Assembly (NCBI GenBank): GCA_033725935.1
Contig: MU867062.1
Span: 1 to 64,000, forward strand
Length of the DNA: 64,000 nt
Origin: Cladorrhinum sp. PSN259
Taxonomy: Eukaryota; Ascomycota; Sordariomycetes; Sordariales; Podosporaceae
Reading direction: 5' to 3'
Positions within the stretch are counted from its first letter, which is position 1. Each line of letters opens with the position of its first letter. Below, piece after piece: positions 1 through 9,403 of this stretch. The notes below the pieces were generated by a model. It was given only the letters and a program-made list of their open reading frames with translations. It was not told the DNA's origin and did no database searches. The translations under genes were made by a program, and so were the position numbers.

Positions 1-120
1 TCTAAGGGAATATTTCGCATACTGGCAATCCTATATAAAACAAATAATTTTAAGTCCTTCCCAAATTACCCCCCCCCCCCCCCCCCCAATTCCATTCTCG
101 TCACTAATGTTTGGTTACAG
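1..120 (+). other. Intron segment upstream of the last RCE1 exon, with a C19 tract
   Basis: No open reading frame joins this stretch to the exon that starts at 121. It ends with a CTAAT-type branch sequence and a TAG/CAG-like acceptor (acag at 117-120), so I read it as the 3' part of an intron whose donor lies outside the window. An uninterrupted run of 19 C occupies 69-87, in the position of a polypyrimidine tract. The run length may be an assembly approximation. Confidence 0.6.
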
Positions 121-621
121 GGCCCCCTAACAGAAGAACTGCTCTTCCGCTCGTCCGCCCTCCCCCTCCTTCTCCCCTTATCCGCTCACTCCCCGTCATC
201 CCCTTACTCCCTCCTCTACATAGTGCCCCTAATCTTTGGTCTCTCCCACATACACCACTACTACGAGTTCGCCCTGCAGAACCCACGCGTGCCTGCGACC
301 GCCGCACTTGTCCGTTCGGTATTCCAATTGGGGTACACAACGCTGTTCGGCGCCTACGCAACTTTTCTATATCTCAGAACGGGCAGTTTATACGCCGTCT
401 GTCTGGTGCACACCTTCTGCAACTGCATGGGATTGCCCCAAATCTGGGGTCGTGTAGAGTTTCCAGACGAGTATCTGGGAGACAAAAGGAGAAGTGTTGG
501 TTGGACGGTGGGGTACTACGTCCTGCTTCTCACGGGAGCAGTACTCTGGTACAAGAATTTGTGGCTGTTGAGTGCGAGTGAGTTTGGACTTGTTGCTGAT
601 GATGCTTGGAGGAGGTCATGA
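121..621 (+). CDS. RCE1: CAAX prenyl protease 2 (Rce1 family), C-terminal exon, partial
   Basis: This exon encodes the last 166 residues of an Rce1-type CAAX endopeptidase. The enzyme is an integral membrane protease of the endoplasmic reticulum that removes the -AAX tripeptide from farnesylated or geranylgeranylated proteins such as Ras and a-factor. All three signature motifs of the ABI/CPBP family are visible: EELLFR (EExxxR, catalytic Glu) right after the splice acceptor, FGLSHIHH (FxxxH) in the middle, and HTFCN (HxxxN) near residue 100 of the exon. Between them are hydrophobic stretches that should be membrane helices. The frame ends at TGA 619-621. The N-terminal exons, normally about 150-200 residues, lie left of the window. 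Family assignment is secure; the exact exon start rests on the acceptor at 118-120. Confidence 0.9.
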   Translation, partial: GPLTEELLFRSSALPLLLPLSAHSPSSPYSLLYIVPLIFGLSHIHHYYEFALQNPRVPATAALVRSVFQLGYTTLFGAYATFLYLRTGSLYAVCLVHTFCNCMGLPQIWGRVEFPDEYLGDKRRSVGWTVGYYVLLLTGAVLWYKNLWLLSASEFGLVADDAWRRS

Positions 622-1319
622 GAGTCTCGGGATTTAACATAAACATAACTCCAAAAACAGAATTATTAAAAAAAAAGGAGCATACCGGACATCTTTCGCA
701 TTACACTTTATAACTTCATATAATCTTTCCCCAGCCAGGGATAAACAAAAACCCAACATGGAAGCATCAAATGCCTCCCCTTCCCTACCCCTTATATCAC
801 CTTTCCCCGTCCCTACCTCCCTGCCTTACTTCCCCTTCCTGCCCGCAATCTCATTAGATACAGAGTCCGTTTTCCCATTGGCTTTACAGGCCTCCCCCTT
901 CCGAAAAAAACGCCCAGTCATGCGTTGCGTAGTTATCTCGTATGATTTAATGTACCTCTAGTACCTTGTTTTTTTTTTCTCGGAAAGATGAAAACAAGTC
1001 ATTGCAAAGGTACGCCATTATTCCCATCAAAAACCCAACCCTTTGCCCTGTAGTATTTGTTTCCCCTTCCAACCCGCCGTCCGTCCGTCCCCATGTGTGT
1101 GTCAAAAAAAGATCTATGCTGTTGTTGCTGTAAAATAAAGAAAAGATCATCCACTAAAATGGCTAAAAGATAAAAAAAAAGGGCCCCTTTGCGAAGAACA
1201 ATAGTGTCATGTGCAAGTTTTGCGAGAAAGGGAAGAGAAAATTTCGATTAGGATAATGTGGCGCATCTTTAATCGGGATCAAGAATCTTGACTCGGGTGG
1301 TCCCACGTTATTTCTGTGC
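622..1319. other. Convergent intergenic region
   Basis: About 0.7 kb between two genes that end towards each other (RCE1 and the GDP-mannose transporter). It holds pyrimidine-rich stretches, several T or A runs and AATAAA-like words (aataaag near 1135), consistent with two 3' UTRs. The short open frames show no recognisable protein. Confidence 0.7.
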
Positions 1320-2647
1320 TCATGAGGAGTTGGCATCACGGTTGCTGGCGGCGCTGGCGCTCATCGTGGGCCTGGTGGTGGGAAGCGACATAGCCTCGGC
1401 AGCCTTCTCCCGGACCTTGGCCCAGGCGAAGACAAGACCACTGACGAAACCAAGGAAGATGGCGCTAACACTGCCGAAAGTGACGGGAGCATCGAAGAAG
1501 ACGAGACCGCTAAGGGCAATGGGCAGCTTGTTGAGGGCACCAACCATAGAGTAGGTGGTCGAGGAGGTGACACGAATGCACCAGGCCGAGCAGTACGAAA
1601 TGAAGATGGCGCAAAGACCAGAGTAGATCATGCCAACAAACAAGGCGTTGCGGGTCTCTTCGGGGAAGTTCTTTACCAAGTTCTCAGAAGACCAGTCCTC
1701 AAAGAACAAGGAGAAAATGAGCAGCACGGGAACGGTGAGAAGGTTGTTGTAGAACATGCTGTCGTAGTCCTTGAAGTTCATCTTCTTGATAACCTTGCGC
1801 ATGCCGAGAAGGTAGGCAGAGCTGCAGACGACGTTCATACCCATCCAGGCGTAGCCGGCGTTGAGGGTGGAAAGAGCATCAGAGGGGGCGTTGCTGTGGT
1901 GGCCATCAATGGCAGCCTGGATATCAGCCCAAGCAGCAACGACGGAGCTCAATACCATCAAGCCGAAGGACAAGAGGGTGACGGGGTTGACGCTGCCACC
2001 GAACCAGAGAACCTCTCCGTAGGCAATGACAATGATGGTCAAGTTCTTGAAGATGGTATAAACGGGGACCGAGAGGAACTGAAGAGCCTTGGCACCGGTA
2101 TAGATCATGCCGACGAGGAGGAAGGAAATCGGGAACCCTAAGCCATTTTCGTCAGCCAAGCGATTCAACGGTCAGGAACCACAGCACCAGGATTTAAACA
2201 TACACTTCTTGGCCTTGACCGGGTCGAATGGAGCAAGGTTCTTGATGATGCCAGTTTGGTTGAAGGCCATAATCGCAAGCGTACAAACAATAGACTGTTC
2301 AGGGGTCAAAATGTCAGTGTTTGGTGCGCACCATCAAATCGATCCACCTGAGGCGGTGGGACGAGGGCATTGCGGTCAGCGCATACCTGAATAGCGAGAT
2401 AGAAAAACATCAAGTTCCAATCAGCTCCAGACACGACGTATTTGTTCACGACCGTCATGCTAATCGACGACAGGCAGTAGGCGATGATAGAGGCCTGGGG
2501 ACTCGAATCAAGCTTGCCCAAGCCTGGCGTCGTTGGTTCCTGGCGACGTGCAGTCGGTGAATTCTTCCCCAGGAAGGGATCCCTCTCGCCCTCCAAGTCA
2601 CCGCTGGCGGCCCGCATCTCAATATCTTCGTTTTTCTTGTTCGACAT
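1320..2647 (-). CDS. VRG4: GDP-mannose transporter (Vrg4/Gmt family), 389 aa
   Basis: This is a Golgi nucleotide-sugar antiporter that imports GDP-mannose in exchange for GMP for protein and lipid mannosylation. The model has three exons on the minus strand: 2647-2387, 2294-2204 and 2137-1320 (1170 nt, 389 residues). Splice sites are GTATGC/CAG and GTATGT/TAG, with phases matching. The N-terminus is cytosolic and polar. It is followed by a run of about ten hydrophobic helices, as expected for the drug/metabolite transporter fold, and the length matches the family. The diagnostic GALNK motif needed for GDP-mannose binding is present at about residues 317-321. The ATG at 2645-2647 gives a start of MSNKKNED, the usual kind of family N-terminus. 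The gene converges with RCE1. This transporter is typically essential in fungi because mannan synthesis depends on it. Confidence 0.95.
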
Positions 2648-3173
2648 GTTGATTGTGTTTCGCTCGGAATCCGGGAGATTTTGCAAAAGGTCGCAGCAGT
2701 CGAGTGAACGAGTGACAGTCGGGGCGGTGTTAATTAACTAGGGCTTAGGTTAAAAAAAAAAGAGCAGGAAAAAAGAATAACAACAAGCACGATTGAACGA
2801 GAGAGCAGCGGCAACCACACGTTATCGTTGGGTTGTCGTCTTGGTCCTTCGTCGTCGTCTGTTCGCCGTGGCCCGGAAAGGGGAGGATGTCTAGCGGGAT
2901 GGATGTGAATATGGCGGAGACGCGTGTGTCTGGAAAAGTGTCTGGAAAGAAATCCTGTTAAATTGCACAGAGGGAAACCCAGCTTTCGCGCTAAATGACC
3001 CCGGTCACGGCTCCCCTTTTTCCTAGAGGCTTAGCTTGGCCGGGTGAAAGTGGGGCATCTCTAAAAAGGAGCAACCCAGATACCGCCGTTTCAGAAAATT
3101 CAAGCCACGCCGCGGATTTGACAGTGGGGGATACGCGTAACCGTATTTTTCAAGATTACCATCAATAAATCCA
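2648..3173 (-). promoter_or_regulatory. Upstream region of the GDP-mannose transporter
   Basis: About 0.5 kb without a gene, between the transporter start and the end of the next minus-strand gene. It must hold the transporter promoter and 5' UTR plus the 3' UTR of the dehydrogenase. I see a purine-rich stretch near 2750-2775 and GC-rich DNA near 2980-3050, but no motif I can name. Confidence 0.5.
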
Positions 3174-4521
3174 TCAAGACACCGCCAAAGTATCAATCAC
3201 ATCGGGACTCAACCCTTCAACAACAATGGTGCTCTCATCCTCCCTATCCTCCATATTCTCATCCCCATCCCCATCCTTATTTTCACCTTCATTCTCACCC
3301 TCATTCTCGCCCTCCCCATCCCGGTCCTTCTCCCCCTTCTCCACATCGTCTTTCTCCTTCCCCTCCTTCCCCTCCGTCTCCCTCTCCTCCTTCTCCCTCT
3401 CCTCCTTCTCCCTCTCCTCCCTTTCAGCCTTCTCCTCCTCCAGCGCCTCAGGAGCCACGGGGAAATTCAAGTGCTTCCAATCCTCCAACTCCTCCGTAAC
3501 ACTCCTCAACCGATCCCTGATACTCTCAATCGCATAACTGCCCAACAGCAACCTCAAAGGCGGGTAGCTACAATGTCCCAGCTGCCAAACCAGCTCCGCA
3601 CACTTGACCGCGCTCGTCGGCTGCCTATCCCCCAACCACTGCACCATCCTCTTCGCATGCAGCGCCGGACTCGTAGCATGTGAATAAGCCTCGCTGGCAG
3701 GCTTGATAAGAAAATGCCCCCAAGTAGGCAACGGATTCGTCTTGGAGTCTGGCTCATCCCTCCTCACAAGCCCAGGTTCCACCAGCGTAGCCTTGATATT
3801 GAACGAGTCAACCTCGTACAGCATAGCCTCGATCAGCCCTTCAACCGCATACTTGGTAGCGCAGTAAGGTCCCAACCCGGGAACCCCCAAAGCACCAGAA
3901 GTAGAACTGAAAATCAGGTACCGCCCTCCATTCTGTTGTCGAAAATAAGGCAAAGAAGCCTGGACGATGTGCAAGGTGCCCATAAAGTTGGTTTCGAACT
4001 GGTTGCGCACTTCGTACTCGTCTTGGTCTTCGCACGCGCCTATGACGCCGTAGCCTGAGCAGTTGACTATACAGTCTATCCTGCCGAAGCGGGCTAAAGT
4101 GCGCTCAATGACGCGTGATACCGAGGTTCCGTCGCGTACGTCGCACAGTTGCCCGAGACAGGTATCGCTGTCCAGTTTCCCAATCTGTTCGGGCGTTGTC
4201 TCAAAGACGCGGCCCACGGTCGTGACGAGGTCGCCGTGGGAGAGACACGACTTGACTAGGGATCTGCCCATGTGGCCTGTGCCGCCGAAGACCTGAGTGA
4301 AGTGTTAGCGAGTTGGTTTCGTTGCCGTGGGGTTTGGACAGTCTTCTTACAACCCAGACAAGTTGCCTGTTCGGCGTCCCTGGCTGCGGAGGCTCACAGC
4401 TCGGTGGGAGCTGCAGCTTCAATTTACTTGAAGTTTCTGAGCCGGCAACTGACCCGGTGTCATTGATGTTGCGGAACCCACCGGCAATAGATCCTCCATC
4501 GTGAATGCTTCGGGTATCCAT
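3174..4521 (-). CDS. Short-chain dehydrogenase/reductase with charged C-terminal tail, 429 aa
   Basis: Two exons on the minus strand, 4521-4351 and 4292-3174, are joined in phase 0 by a GTAAGA/CAG intron. The Rossmann N-terminus (VVFGGTGHMG, a variant of TGxxxGxG), the NCSG segment in place of NNAG, and the catalytic Tyr200-x3-Lys204 in PYCATK mark a classical NAD(P)H-dependent SDR. The substrate cannot be read from sequence. About 55 polar residues precede the fold. After about residue 340 comes a tail made almost only of E, K, R, D and G, including EGENEGENEGEN repeats, which is unusual for an SDR and probably disordered. The tail is encoded by a long TCTCC/TTCTCC-rich tract between about 3200 and 3430. 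No signal peptide is seen, so a cytosolic enzyme is likely. Homologues with such tails may be lineage specific. Confidence 0.85.
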
Positions 4522-5476
4522 TGTGGTGATTATCTACCAAAATGCGTTGCCCTTGTGCGTTTATATGTATGAGTGAGAGAGGAGGGGTCGAGTCTCAATT
4601 CACTTGCAATCGACAAGTCCAGACTGTAGTAAAGAGCCACTGATGGGGCGACGACGATGCCAGTGATTTTATTCAAGAACAAGAACAGCATACGCCTGCC
4701 CAATCCAGAAAATCAAGTCATTGTTTATACTCAAGATCACGTTGTTCGAGACACAGCCGAGAATGGCCAGCTTCTGTACCGGCTGATGTCGTCGTTGGGA
4801 CGTAAGACTTGGCGGTTGACGAGGGACCGGACTTGTGACCAGGGATTGCCTGTTCGGCAATTGAACAAGGGGGGCGAAGCCGAGATCTAAATCACGTGGA
4901 ACCCTGATGATCACCACTCTCTGCTCCTTACCCCTGAACCGTCATTGTTGACATTGCCAAATTCAAAAAAAAGTAAACCATCGAAATGGATTGAGCTCCG
5001 TATTATTAAAGCTAAACAGTGAACTATTTTACCAGAAAGCCACAACTCAGCAAATTTAAAAAATTCCAACACATGTACAAAATCGTTCAGAGGCCAGCAG
5101 TCCAGTCGAGCCCCTGACCCCAATAACCGATGTGTAAAAAATACAAATAAAAAGGTAAAGCATAACAGACATAGAAAGTACCTCAGAAGACATTATTTAC
5201 CCGAACCCACCATGTCCCTGTTTATATTCATTTCCATGTTTCTCCCCTTTTTCGTGTAAACCATCAAAACATTAAAAAAAAAATGCTAATCCCTGGGTGC
5301 CCTTGTCGGGCTTTTTCGAAAAACAAAACACCTTCCCAGCGCCGCTTTTGTGCCCGAAGATGAGTAAACTGGTAGTAAGCCAACCTTGCCAACCGTACCC
5401 AAGATGATACAAGTATGTGTGTGTAAAATACATGAACAAAAGGGGAGGTCTCAACAAAAACGTCCACGGAAAGAAG
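4522..5476. other. Intergenic region between two minus-strand genes
   Basis: Nearly 1 kb containing the promoter of the dehydrogenase and the 3' UTR of the Myb-like gene. The longest open frame (4657-4890, +, 77 codons) has no recognisable features. The DNA is A/T-rich with A runs near 5272-5282. I see no gene or named element. Confidence 0.6.
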
Positions 5477-6614
5477 TCATCTCTTATAAGGAGGCTTGAA
5501 TGTCAACCTTGTAACAGGGCAAAAGGTGGGCTGCGTCTGAAAAGGCGATAGAGAGACGTATGGCATAGAACGCCACTTATGCAAGTAGGAGCCATCCTTA
5601 TACATCTGGCAGCCAAACCTCTGTCTCCATTCTTGCCTCTGAACCCGTCGCTTGGCAGCTGAATTTCTCACATTAGCGACAGCTCGGCGTTTCCAGAAAG
5701 AGGAGAGATGACTTACCAATCATCTGGGCCTTGACTTTGTCCTCCGGCCGCACCCAGTCGTACTTCAACATGGCTTCGGGATAGCGGAGACAAAGCTTTC
5801 TTGCCACATCCGTTGCTCGGACCTTTACCTCCTCAAGAAGGTGCGGTACACCACCTTGAACCTGGTAAAGTTCATACGAGTCCCGCGAAATCTCGCTCTG
5901 GGTACTGTCGTCACCTGTCTTTGTAGGCTTGCCCTGGTTGAAGTCTTGGGGGGGGGCAAGGATGAGTGTGTCATTGCCTGGTTCCAGGGCAGGGATAAGG
6001 GCGTTGGTCCGGTAAAAGGCGCACTGCAAAGCGCCCCCGGTGCGTTCGGGTTGTTCTTTGCCTTGCTTTGGCCACCGCCTCATGTAGGCCTTCTTGGTAT
6101 CTTTCCACGACCATTCGAGATCATCGTGGTGATATATGATGAAATGGTTTTGCTCATCAGTATACTTGGCGTTGCTACGGGCAACTGGTGCATTGCCACT
6201 GGGTGCTCGCTGGCCCCTCTTCCCTTTCTTGGATGTCTTCTTCGTGGCATAGGGCTTCTGCCGGCTGTTGCATCGGGGTGTGGTGCGGCAAGGTCCCACC
6301 GAATTTGCACTCCAGTACCGGATGTCTGGGACTGATAAGGAGCGGGGGGCTGTTGTTGGGAACCTGTTGATATCTGGCAACGAATATGAGCGATAACCGG
6401 AGCACTCTCTCTGAACGTGTCCGAGTGAGTGTACGCCTGGCCATTGCTGTGTCTGTTCAAATGAAGCCCTTGTTGGCGAGGCTGTTGGCGTGGGCGTCTG
6501 TGTTGGTGATGGCGAGGGATAAGAAAGTAGATTAAGAGAGGCGATGCTGGGGAGTCTGATATTGGTCTCCCTTTTTGGAGGTAGCCCATGAGGATAGGGG
6601 TGTGAGGAAGCCAT
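5477..6614 (-). CDS. Myb/SANT-like domain protein, probable DNA-binding regulator, 359 aa
   Basis: Two exons on the minus strand, 6614-5717 and 5658-5477, are joined by a GTAAGT/CAG intron with a GCTAATG branch site; phases agree. The first 110 residues are rich in Ser, Thr and Pro and contain repeated SLPDI/SVPDI-like words. A basic patch (KKTSKKGKRGQR) follows at about 130-145 and could be a nuclear localisation signal. Next comes a compact segment at about residues 155-205 with tryptophan spacing (KYTDEQ, LEWSWKD, RRWPKQ, ALQCAFYR). This resembles the Myb/SANT-like domain found in many fungal proteins of unknown role. The C-terminal 60 residues are basic and aromatic. Nuclear DNA binding is an inference from this domain; no target is known. 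I could not assign a gene name. Confidence 0.75.
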
Positions 6615-6958
6615 TTGGACAAGCACACTGAATAGACTCGACAAACTTTTAGTCGAATATGGACATCAAAGAGTGGAAGAGAGTGATGTGGAATGAATAT
6701 TGAAGAGGAGGAGGGCCGCAAGAAAGATGAAGATGAAAGGAAGCCAAGGATGATCTGAGTGAGACCTTAGATCCCGGATGGAGACCATCGAGGTCCCTTA
6801 ATATATATTCGCAATACAAGAGGAAAAAAGTAAGTTTGCGAGCAGAAAATGGGGTCCGTGGAGATCTGCTTCATGGCAGATGGGTAGCCAAGTCAAAGCT
6901 ACATCTTGACGGCTGACGATGTGTCGTTCAACGGCCGAGATGCCTGGCTAGAGGAGGA

Positions 6959-6976
6959 GGGGGGGGGGGGGGGGGG
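6959..6976. repeat. G18 homopolymer
   Basis: An uninterrupted run of 18 G, directly preceded by GAGGAGGA. It lies in the non-coding region upstream of the Myb-like gene. The exact length may be unreliable in the assembly. Confidence 0.9.
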
Positions 6977-8199
6977 TGGACTGGTTATGGGTGTGTGAAA
7001 GGTACAGAGATACCTGGGTGGGAGGTGTAGGTCGAAGACCCCTGCTGCTCAGATGTCAGTCACAGGCTTCTTTACTCAAAAGAGGAAGATGTTTTCTTGG
7101 TGGCAGTAAGGGGGCCGCTGAGGCCAATCTGGAGGCCCCGCGGGATCAACATTTTCTCGCCGTGCTGGATCGCCGCTGGTTGATGTGTGCAGTGCCGGTA
7201 GACGGGAGAGCACCGAGCGAGAGTCTGGCCACCACCACCGCGTCTAGGCCTAGCTGCGCTCGTTGTCTTGCTATCTCGCGAGGTGACGATCTCTACTGAC
7301 CCGTATCTCTCGTATCTAGGTAAAAGCCTCCGAAACTCTAAACAGTCAGCAATTCTTTGAAAGACACCAGACTGGTCTCGTCGACATCTGGCAGTCGTTC
7401 CCGTCACGCTGCAGGACCAGAATTGGCTGTCAGTTTGTGGTCAGCAATAGGGACAGCAAGGATGAAACGATGGAGAGGAAGGTCGGGTGGGCTGTGCCCG
7501 TAAACTTTGTTTTCCACGACTCCCGTCGGTTTCCTTAGGCCAATAATCAGGAGCTGCAACTGCCCTACATTCGCGCCCAGCCAAAAGAAGCAAGCAGCCA
7601 CTGCTTGTACGTCAACCTAGTGGGTTCTTGGCAGTGAGTTCTCGGGGCCGAACAACTCGAACCTGGAAGCTGGAACTTGGATTGAGTTTGAGTAGCGTAC
7701 GGATGCCCGAGTTGTGGATTTCCATGCCATCCCAACGCCTTCATGCCTTCCATGCCATCCGCCATCCCATCGTCCCAGCCTAGCGGCCGAAAGAGCCATC
7801 GTTTCAGCATCTCTTTCATCACGCAGTCTTGATTTATCAACGGCACTCCATTGCTACCGGACTCCCATATGGGGGTGGACGTTGAGTCTGGCGTCGTTTT
7901 GATACCTAAGCTGCCATCCTCACAACGAGAGACGGTGATTGGTACGATCTCGAGAACCTGGAATGCACCAGGACTTCCTCCCCCTGCTCCTTCAACACCG
8001 ATGCAGCCATCTGTTTTCGGCATCAAAATGGGGTGCCATCCGTTCGCCTCGCTGCTGCAAGACACTAGCACCATCGTTGCAGCAGATGAGAATCCACATA
8101 TTATAAACCAGCGTTTTCAATTGCCCCTCCTTTTAAATTGTTTTTGCCGGCCGGCTTCCTATCATGCCGTCATGATGAAGCTTACAACACCATCGTCGT

Positions 8200-8246
8200 C
8201 CTCAGCGTCGTATCATCAGTTGTCCTCAGCGTCGTATCATCAGTTG
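8200..8246. repeat. 24-bp tandem duplication (two copies)
   Basis: The 23-mer beginning cctcagcgtcgtatcatc occurs at 8200-8222 and again at 8224-8246, giving a period of 24 bp with no mismatch. This perfect short duplication looks recent and lies outside any supported gene. Confidence 0.95.
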
Positions 8247-9403
8247 CCCTCTTCAAGGTCAAGTCTGGCCAGGGACAAAACAGAATCTTGGAAACGACAC
8301 CGCTTTTCCTCTTCAAGCTATCGAGATTTTCAGCTGTTGATAGGCTCTCCCTCCCTTCCTTCAAGTTTCCAGATCCGAATCTGGAAATGTGAGAAATCGC
8401 ATTTCCCCCCTCTGCCGTGTCGCCAGCAAAGCAAAAGCGGAAAAGCCTTGTTCATCCAACAATATCCGTTCAGGACTTCTCAACTCCACTTCCCTGCAGA
8501 ACCAGTCATGCAGCCTTTATGACTTACAAATAAGATGATTGGAACAGTGAGGATATCACGGCAGGCAACACAACCCGGCGGGGGGTCTGCGAGCTGCGAC
8601 CTTGCTTGGAACATAGATATCTTGTCTCATAAATTTGAGAAAAAATTTTTATGGGTCCAATCATTCAGGAACGCTTTGAACACGCAGATTTTGATAACAA
8701 CGGGTCGAGAACGTCTTGTCAAGACGGGAGGCTGAATACAATGTCATTGCGGACATTTTACCCGTTTTCTCGACTTGAAGAGGCTCGCAATGGTGCAACA
8801 AAACAAATCCCCGAGGAATAAGGAATAAGAAAGCAGAAAAGTCAAAATTCACTAGATCCATCGCCACTGATCGGCTTGCGTCAAACAAACCCCGCAAATG
8901 ATAGGCTGTCACACCATCCATCTGCCTCTACGTCTCTTGCACACATTCCGACAACTAAGATCCAGTGGAGTAACTCGGTTCTGTAAGTTGTGTAACCCGT
9001 CCTATCCCATCATCGTACGTACTGCACAAAAGGATTGTCGTCGCACAGCATTTTTGACAGTCCGGGGAATTAGTCTAAATCTTTGATCAAAAAGAACTTT
9101 CCATGATTCATGACCATGGACGGCAAGACTTTGATTGCGATGTTCAGCTCAACGAAGCGAAGGCGCCTGCCTTATGTCGTGTCTCAATTGCCACCACGAT
9201 ATGTCTTTGAGGAAAGGGAGGAAAAGCATAAAGCAGTCTTTGTGTTATCTGTTGCGCCAAGCCCATAATTGCACACCCCCGACCACATACAGTATGTGAA
9301 GAGACTCCAACATAAAACCAGCACAGTACTCGCTGCAACTTTTCTATCACATCTCAAACCAGCCAGCCCAGGCTATTTCCCAACCCCGAAAAGCTGTTGG
9401 GGA

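Larger units (their letters stand above)
6615..9403. other. 2.8 kb region without a convincing gene
   Basis: This holds the promoter of the Myb-like gene on its left and the 3' UTR of the tau55-like gene on its right. It contains an 18-nt G run (6959-6976) and a 24-bp tandem duplication (8200-8246). Two moderately long open frames lie on opposite strands (7565-8074 minus, 169 codons; 7851-8522 plus, 223 codons). Both read as low-information translations with no domain, start context or intron logic. A long 5' UTR or non-coding RNA is possible but not shown. Confidence 0.6.

Noticed and set aside
3226..3537. Plus-strand Ser/Phe/Pro repeat frame
   Set aside because: It is the antisense of the charged tail of the dehydrogenase; the minus frame continues a real enzyme.
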